This document shows positions 12,782 to 21,700 of a DNA stretch of 64,000 bases, in pieces. A program made the translations under genes and the position numbers. The notes beneath the pieces were generated by a model, which saw nothing but the letters and a program-made list of their open reading frames with translations, was not told where the DNA came from and did no database searches. Origin of the DNA: Dugong dugon (taxonomy: Eukaryota > Chordata > Mammalia > Sirenia > Dugongidae); the NCBI GenBank assembly GCA_030035585.1, contig CM057469.1, positions 63,381,501-63,445,500 on the forward strand. Direction: 5' to 3'. Numbering within the stretch: the stretch's first letter is position 1; every line of letters starts with the position of its first letter.

Positions 12782-15700
12782 GTAAGGAAGTGGCCCGCGG
12801 TGGCGGCAGCCGGGCGCCCAGGCGCTCTTGGTTAAGACGAGCCTCGGGCTCCTGGTCGGCAGGGGCTGGGGATGGCGGGTCGTAAGGACGCCCACTCCAG
12901 GCTGGAGGGTGGGTTTTCTCCAGTCCTCCCAGGGCTGCGGAGCTAAGAAACGGCCCCCTTCCTGACTTGAAATGTCAAGAGCTCGCTGTCTTCTGCCGCA
13001 GTCGTTCCCGAGCGAACAGGGCGAGCCGGAGTAGGAGGACTGGGGCGTCTTCCTCTGTAGACTCCAAACTTCGGTCTCCCGCGTTCGCCTCGGCTCCTGA
13101 GCGCCTTCCCAGCGAGGAGCGGTCACTCTGGGAGATAGCTGGGCGCGGGCAATGGACGGCCGGCGCGGCCCAGGCTCCGGGGACCCTAGTCTCTGGATCT
13201 GACGGCCGGACTTTCTGGGTGGACGCGGGGGCAACTGAGCCACCTTCAATTTTTCTTATAGTTGGTGCTCAGCTCCCTTAAACCCAGAGATTCTTGGGGT
13301 CTCTGGCCAACTCGTCTCGGCCCCTCTAGCGAGAAGGGAGTGCATTCAGCTCTCGGCTCCGGCGGGTGTGCTTGTAGGGGGAAATCAAATAAAAAATAAT
13401 CCGGAGGAACGAGTACCCAGCCCAAGTGCGAGAACTTTTTCTAAGCCTTTAACTGTGTAATCAACTACTGTTACTACTGTTCATAATAATAAAAAGCCAT
13501 GTCCGCTTAATGAAGAAAACCAATTAGCAATCTAAGTGCTTCTCTTGCCAGTTCCGAGCTGGAAGGGAAAAACTACAAAAGTCTCCGGAAATGATTCCAG
13601 CCCAACAGAGCAGTGGAGATCTTTTTGGCATCACACCGGGAATTGTAGGTCAAACGCACCGGGGCGCCTGATCTAGCCGGGCCAGCGGTGTTTTGTGGTC
13701 CCGCCAAATTGCCGGTGAATGTGTCTACGTTCGCAATGCTAATTGAGTTCTGGGCCCTAGTCGGAGTAAAGGGCAAAACTTGCCTTCACTTTTCCAGGCC
13801 CGCGAGAGTTTCCAGGGGAGGTCCAACCCATGGCTGCTAGTCTTGAGGGAAATCTCCACCGGTTAACTTCTTTTTCTCTTTTGTGGTTATCCTGTTTAAA
13901 AACAAAAACCGACAACCGAAGCCCGTATTTCCTGGCTGGGCTCGGCCACGGTGAGGTATTCCCATCCTCGGCCGTGCCTGTGGGGACCCAGGCGGGAAGC
14001 TTGACTTCGGCACAAAACAGATATTCAGGACAAAAATCTCGTTGGTATCTTAATGCCACGGCAAGCGGGACTGTGCAGAGGGGCCCGGACAACGAATCCC
14101 TTTTGGGAATAGTCGCTTCACAGCATTTCTGGGAAAAGAACCAGTATCTCTGAAAATTAGGGAACACGAGGGTCTGCGAAATACATCCCAATCAAAACAT
14201 TGTCGACTAAATTATGAGCACAGGTATAGTAATCCTTTAATTTCAACGCTGTCTACAAGAACTTAAAGAAACAGAATTGTAATATTGTTTGGATTTAAAA
14301 ACAATCTTTGCTCGTTCAAATTTCCTTTTCCTTCCCCAATAACAAGTCCCGTTGTTTCCGTCTGTGTGCGTTGAAAGCCACAAGTTTTAGGTTGTGATAA
14401 TTCGAGTTCCAGACCCCCTACAAAAGTACAGTTAATACGCTCCCAGTCCATTTAAGCGAGGTTAGGGATGGCCGGGACAGCTTTAGGGTAACCGTTGGGG
14501 TGGACGCGAAAGCAGGTTCAGACAGACACAGCAGAAAGGTAGCAAGCCACAAACTTCAAAGATTTCCCCGACGTTTGCCTGTGCGCGGGTTTCATGGGCT
14601 GGCGCTGCCCGCGGAAGGCCGCGTTGTGCGGCGCCGCGCACTCTCGGCAGCGTTGCTGTGTGATTGCCTTGCAGGGCATGCCCCCGCTGAGCCCAGAGAA
14701 GCCCGCTCTGTGCGCCGGCTGCGGGGGCAAGATCTCAGACAGGTACTACTTGCTGGCGGTGGACAAGCAGTGGCACCTGAGGTGCCTGAAGTGCTGTGAA
14801 TGTAAGCTGGCCCTCGAGTCCGAGCTCACCTGCTTCGCCAAGGACGGCAGCATTTACTGCAAGGAGGATTACTACAGGTACTCCCGCCCCTACATCTCTC
14901 ACCCTGGCACACCTGGCGGGGCCACCCGTCCGAGCCTGGGATTCCCCTGCCTCGTGTTTTGTTCCTTTGGGGTGCAGTCATCGGCCCCGAACCCAGGAAA
15001 GTCTATCGCGGCCTCTGCATCCACCTTCAAGCTGCAACACTCTGGACGGGCGCTGAGGCTGAGTGGGAGGGACATCTAAGATCTAGAGCGTTCTCGGTGA
15101 ATGCCACGCGCGCAGGCACTTCGTAGCTCGCTTGGGGGAACCTGGGGAAATCGGCGTTGGAATAAATGGACGTGTCTCTGAGACACTTGAGCGGTTTATT
15201 TCCGCTTCCTACGAACTGGACAAAGTCCGAGCCTCGGACTTTGCCCCTGAATGTCACGTTTTCGCGCGGGTGGTGGTAGACTTTGTAAGTGACCACAATC
15301 GGGAATAAACACCGTTGCCCAAACAGAGCCACTTAGTTCTGAGGTCCCTTTACCGTTAGCTAGAACCATGTCCCCCAGACTGGAGAAAAAACCCAGCGGC
15401 GGGCATGCTTATTGATCCTTCCTATTCGTGTGTCCTGGGAAAGACAGAATTACGTGCAGGTGACCTAGCTCCGCTCTCAGCCCAAGCGAGAGAGGAGGTT
15501 AGAAAAGAATAATCTATCTTCTACAAAATTGCCCTTTTCTGGGCTGTGTCTGTCTGAATGCTTTCAGGCACACTCACACACCCGGGAATAAGAATACTAT
15601 CCTGCATTCATAGAATGTTTTATCATCTATGAAGCATTTTTACTTGGCATAGCAATTTCATATCGATTCTTTCTACAGCGCTGTGAGTTAGCTAGTGCAG

Positions 15701-18700
15701 TTTTTTTTTTTTAATCTCCACTTTACAAAGAAGGAAACTGAAGCTCAGTTACCCGATTCTTCTGATTTTAATGCAAAGGTTTTTTGTCCTGGTTCACCAG
15801 AACAGGCTAATAAGCAAATAAAATTAATGTCCAAGTGTGCCGGTCTACTGTCCTCCTGGAGACCTCCCTGGTCTCAGTCTCCGTACGCTGCAGACCAAAC
15901 CCCAGGGGCCATGAGTGGGAGACTGCCCAGCCTGGCCTTAATCAGCGCCCTGACTCGGCTGTTTCCTTCCAGAAGGTTCTCTGTGCAGAGATGTGCCCGC
16001 TGCCACCTTGGCATCTCCGCCTCCGAGATGGTCATGCGCGCCCGCGACTCTGTGTACCACCTGAGCTGCTTCACCTGCTCCACATGCAACAAGACTCTGA
16101 CCACGGGCGACCATTTCGGCATGAAGGACAGCCTGGTGTACTGCCGCGCCCACTTTGAGACCCTCTTCCAAGGGGAGTATCCCCCACAGCTGAGCTACAC
16201 GGAGCTGGCGGCCAAGAGCGGAGGCTTGGCCTTGCCTTACTTCAACGGCACGGGCACCGTGCAGAAAGGGCGGCCCCGGAAGCGGAAGAGCCCAGCGCTG
16301 GGAGTGGACATCGTCAATTACAACTCAGGTGGGTCGCATACCCCTCAACCCCGAGCAGCCCGGGCCTCCAGCTGCTCTGAGGAGGATCCCACAGAGTTAT
16401 ATCTCCATCCAAGATCTGGCTGCAAGAGGGTGCTTTGCTCAACAAACACCTTTTCTCTCTGCACTCCCACAGAAGGAAGGGAGGGAGGGAGGGGGAGAGA
16501 GAGAAATCTTTATTTAGGTTGTGGCAAAACAAAACAAAACAAACAACAGCAACAAAACAAACCCCCAAACCAAAACCGAACAAGCAAACAAAAATAACAA
16601 CACATCCATAACCATGGGGCTGCAGTGACTTCCCCCAAACAGGCAGCCAAGTCCTTGGTGCCCATTAGTTAATGAGCCCATTAGTTTCTGGCTCCCACTT
16701 GGAGCAAAACAGCCCCAGGGCAATTTCTTCGTGGACGCCAATTATAGATCCTGGAGGAGGTTTTCCTAAATACTGGGGGGAAAAAAAATCTTCAGAGCCC
16801 AACCCCAGTCTGTCTAGAGGGAGTAGAGGCTGTGGTGACCAGCCCAGAATTAATCAGGAACATAGTTGGCAGGAGTGTTGAAAAACTGATCCCCTGATCT
16901 TGGCCACAAGCTGCTTTAGGGGTGGAAATAATTCTCCACAGTTGAATTGCTCTGCGCCTTCCGGAGCAGGTCGGCGTCCTCATCTAACCAGCTCTTCTCT
17001 GTGTGATAGACCCTCCAGACATCCAGACCCCCAGGCAGACTGGGAGAACCTCCAGGTCAGGCCCACTGAGGAGGCTTAGTGGTGGCTCAGGCATTTCTTC
17101 TGTCCTTCACCGGTATTCCCTCTTAATTAAAAACAAAAGGTAGGCAGCAGGCCAGAGAACACACTTTCTTGCTCGCATTGGGGGATGCACCCACCATGGA
17201 CAATCTCTCTTACTCAAGCATCAGTTGTAGGAAGCCTGACCCCCTCCTCGCTAGGCTGGTAATTCTTGTTCTAAAGGTTGGTAAAAGTGACAAATGTAAC
17301 GGGCTCTGCTAACATAACCTACCTCTGAGTGGGACCCAGGCTCTTCTTGCAAGTCCCAGCCACTGGGAAGAGGTTCTAGAAAGTTCTGGTTAACTTTTGG
17401 GAAAGGATGGGCCTACCGGCCCTGGCTCCCTCTGCCCTGGCCTTGCTCTGGCTGGGAACCCCAGCAAGCAGGAGACTCAGGTGAAGAAAGACCATCGGGC
17501 TGTGCAAGGAAGGGACTTTGGGGACCTTGTTGTGGCACCCTGACTGTGCTACCGTGAGTACCCCAGGAGCCTGGCCAAACAAAACAAGTGCATCCTAGAG
17601 CAGAGGTCTTGCCCGTTTTTCTCTTCCAGCCCCTGGCACCTGGTATAGTACCTGACATTCAGTTGGTGCTCCACAGTAAAGGCAAGGTGCCCAGCGAGAT
17701 AAGTAACCTGTCCAAGGTCACACGGCCAGTGTGAACCAATGGGAACTATGAGTCCTGCTCTGAGATGAGAGTTTTCAAAGGAAGCCACGCAGGGTCAGTG
17801 GTTGCTCCGCAGCCCTCTCCTCTGCTCCCTCGGGATCTAGCTGAAGAGCAGATTCACAGTGCAGTGCAGGCGCAGCAGGCAGCATCTCAGAGAGAGTAGG
17901 GGCCCTGCAAGCCCAGAGAGGCTGCAGTTGTCCCTAGAGGGTCACTAGATGATGGAAAACAGCCGGCCAGTTCGCTACAGACCCCGCCAGGATCAGTTTT
18001 GCCAACCTTCAGCCGCGGGCTGCGCCCTTGCCCTGGTTCCCGCTAAGCTCCGTCGGGGGCTTTGGTTGGGGGCCACTTTGCCCAGTGCGCTTACTTCATG
18101 TCCTTTGATGCGTGGTTTCTGCAGCAGGACAGGCAGGGCGCTAATTGTTCTTTATTAATAGAAGATGACATCGGTATCTTTAGACACTCGTCAGGGCTCT
18201 AGTGAGAGAGAGAGACACAGAGAGAGACAACGAGAGAGCGAGGGAAAACAGAGAGACCGAGGACTCACACACAACCAGCAAGCTCTCGGGAAAGTCCAGA
18301 ATGGTTGGAGATTTTTAGCCAAAAGGTGGCAAGCCTGGCATTTTGCCTTTTCATTTCATCTAATTAGCTGAATTTGATTTCTCCTTGGATCTTATTTTAT
18401 ATTAGAAAGATATGGGAAATTTTAAAGACAGCAGAATTCAGCTTCTCCTACATCTCTAAAGAGAACTAGAGATTACACACTTACATCTTAAAAATAATGA
18501 GAATCTTTTCCAGAGCTACGTCGGTCTTTAGTTGGCAAATTAGTGCTGCCACAAGGTTACTGGGAAAGTTGATGCTGTCTTGTTCATGAAGGAGGGAAGA
18601 TTTGCTGAGGTCCCTCCTAAGTGGAATGAGTTTGTGCATCACGCCACCACACATGGGATGCCTCTTAATTAACATCCACTCCATCCTTTGTGAACGCTCT

Positions 18701-21700
18701 CCAGAGATACTAGTAAATAGCGCACAGTTCTTTAAAGCCAGATGAAAATAATCTGGAGCAATTAGTTTAAAGATGCCTTACCAGAAATCAACCCACCATT
18801 TAAAAAAAGTGTTTACAAACCTCATTGCCGGTTTGTTGCAAGACTAGCAAAAGAAAACTTTCAGCGAATTAAAAGCATGTTAAAATGTAGAAAATAAAAT
18901 GGACTCGTAGCGCTAGCTCATTATTTTAGCCTTCCTGGGATCTCACATTGCCATTTCTGCTTAAATGTAAACTAGTCTCATAAAGGGTAACGTTAATACT
19001 AATAAAACTAATACAATGTACACATTGATGTATTTTCAAAAACATACATAAAACATGTTTATGATTCAAAGATTGTTAGAGAAAATGTGAAACTTGGCAA
19101 AGATCAGTCGGCGCCTTTTAATGGGAATATTCCTAAAGTAGTTTTTACCTCTTTGTGCCTTTAATCTGGCAGGTACTTTAGAAAGAGACATGGAAAGTTT
19201 ATCTGGAATCCTAAACTGAGATAAAGCCTTCCAGGGGTGGGAAGAAAATTTAGTTTTAGGATAAGCAGCTGTTACTTGGGTAATCTAGCATTAATTCAGA
19301 GACTAAAGTTTTACCACTTCTTAAAATCTCCCTTCCTTAGGTTCTTTCTATCCATCCAAACTTTTAAAGGTCCTGGTAGCTGTTGAATCAGTCAGCCTGG
19401 CACTGACCCCTAGTGGTCTCCCAGTGATTAGTTAGCTCACAGGAGGTCACACACCTTCAGAACCACTTTAGGATAGGTGACTATTTCATAAGTGACTGGT
19501 AAATAGAGTATTTAGATCTTCTCATTAACGTTATAAGGCTGGATGTATTTACAGGTGGATGTTTAAGACAGTTTTAAGAGACTTACCATTTCATCTCATA
19601 ATTCAGGAAAAAGAAACCCATAGTTACAGAAGTAGACCCTGGGGAAACACAATCCCTTGCAAGTTTACATAACGGACTTGTAGTTAAACCTAAGTAATTT
19701 AGGATAATGCACTAGTTACGGTGTAGAAGAAATAGATTGCTCTATTAAGCTGCATAATATAGATGATAAAATAGTCACAGGAAAATCATATACCATAATA
19801 TCTGTTTCATCAGGAGATAAGTTCACCTATCTCTTTATACATTGAATTGTATTCTGTGTACACACAAGCCCCATAATTTTGTTTAATGCACTAATATGTT
19901 CTGCTGAGTTTTTAATCAGCAATAAGATACAGAATGTATATTCAGGAAAGCAGTTTTATCAAAACTTCCTGTAATTATTTTTTCTTAAACTTTATTTTAA
20001 AAAAACCTTAATGATTATACAGTTAGGTTAGGAATCAAATTCATTTCTCAGAAATATTATCTTGGGGGAAAATAGTTCAGGGTGTTATTTAAACACCAAC
20101 TTAAGTCTTCTATCTCAAGTGTAATATTCAATTTAATGTGTTGTTCAGGATAAGTTACATGTTACTCACATATGATAGGAATGAAATCTTATTTGAAGAA
20201 GCATCCAATGACTCAGGTGTGCCTCTTTGACCATTTTGTTGTGGGTGCATTAATAATCTGGCTGTGAAAAATGGCGTAGTTTACTGGCGATAAGTGTAGT
20301 TTTATGGTAGGTCCTAAGATGCTGTTTCATCCATCTGAGGATAGGAAAGTGCAATTCTGTAGAATATTTGAACTTGACATATTCCCATTGGGCTGAAATA
20401 AGATAAAATGTAAAATATATTCTCTTTGTTATCTTTGGGTCTATGTTATCCTTTCTCGCGGAGCTTAGGAAGTCTATGTTCAACATTCAAATGTGTATAT
20501 AACTTGGATTCTATTTCATGATGATCTGATTTTGCATTAATATTCACGGTAATTTTATCAATGAACAAAGCGTTCAAAAATCTTGACTGAGTGACTGTTG
20601 AGCTTCTGGCTTTGCTAGGCTCTGGGGATTGAAAAGTAGATATGATATAGTCCTTTCCCTCAATGAATTCACTTGCCCTTTTGCCAAGTATGCTCTCCTA
20701 CTTATATATCTTATGGAAATGTAAACCAAGGAGACATTAATTCATGCCTACTAATGCGATATTTGGGAGAATTTCTTGTTAAGTGGGTTTTGTAATGCAA
20801 CTGATCTCTTGGCTGATGACTGCAAAACTTCTCTCTATATATTGACTTACTGAAAATATTTTTAAAAAGTAATTCTAAGCAGAGTGAAGCAGGCAGATAA
20901 CATTTTAGTAAGCAGAATTAAAGAACTAATATTAACAGATGCCATACTTTCTTTAAGATTCAGGTTTGTTTTCCACCTGGGTGACAAGACAAGGTTGGTT
21001 TTAGGTATCCTGTTATAATGCAGCAAAATGCAGGATGAGCGAATCTAAATAAACATCAGATAAATATCTGAAATAAGGATTTAAAGAAAAAAAAATTGCC
21101 ATGCCCTTTAAGTTGTGAAGTTGACTGAATCAGTAAATATTTAGCAAAATGTTTCCATTTTGCAAATCATATTTACTATGCAGAGCCAGAAGGTTAGTGG
21201 AAACGACCTTTTAAAAGCGCAGCTTTACATCCTGGGGATAATGACTTTCAGGCTGGGTTCAAAGGCTGGGTTGTTATCCTTCAGCGCTGAGGAGGGCTTT
21301 GCAAGGGGAGAGAAAATGCTGCTCCTCTCTGCTAGGGCCCTCAGCCCTCAGCCAGGGGCACAGCTCACCTCACCTGACATCCGGAGCAAAAGGGGCCAAG
21401 ATCTGAGCCTAGAAATAAGCACCCTCAGTGGCTGGGGGAGTGCTTCAGGCATGAACGGAGTGAAGAGAAGTCGGAGCTCATTCTCTTTCAGAAATATTTA
21501 TAAAAATGACTCCTAGGGAAAGATATTTTCTTCCTGGTATAGCCCTATGTTAACCAGTTATGGCTAAAAGCCCTCAAAAATAATATTCTTATATATTACA
21601 TAAGAAATCTGCAAACTTGTATTTCTTTGCTAGAAATTAGAAATAAGTTTGCTATTGCAAACTTCTTTTTCTAAATATGATGGGGGGAGAAAATAGATGG

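Larger units (their letters stand above)
12480..13240. promoter_or_regulatory. CpG-rich region over LHX9 main first exon
   Basis: GC- and CpG-rich DNA spans the 5' leader and first coding exon of the long LHX9 form, so it probably contains a second transcription start region. Upstream, 12230-12480 is strongly pyrimidine-rich with TTTTG repeats. I see no clear TATA box at a sensible distance. Confidence 0.55.

Noticed and set aside
12572-13249. 225-codon minus-strand frame antisense to LHX9 exon 1
   Set aside because: Shadow of the coding exon plus CpG-rich intron. No recognisable protein features. An antisense transcript cannot be excluded but is not supported.
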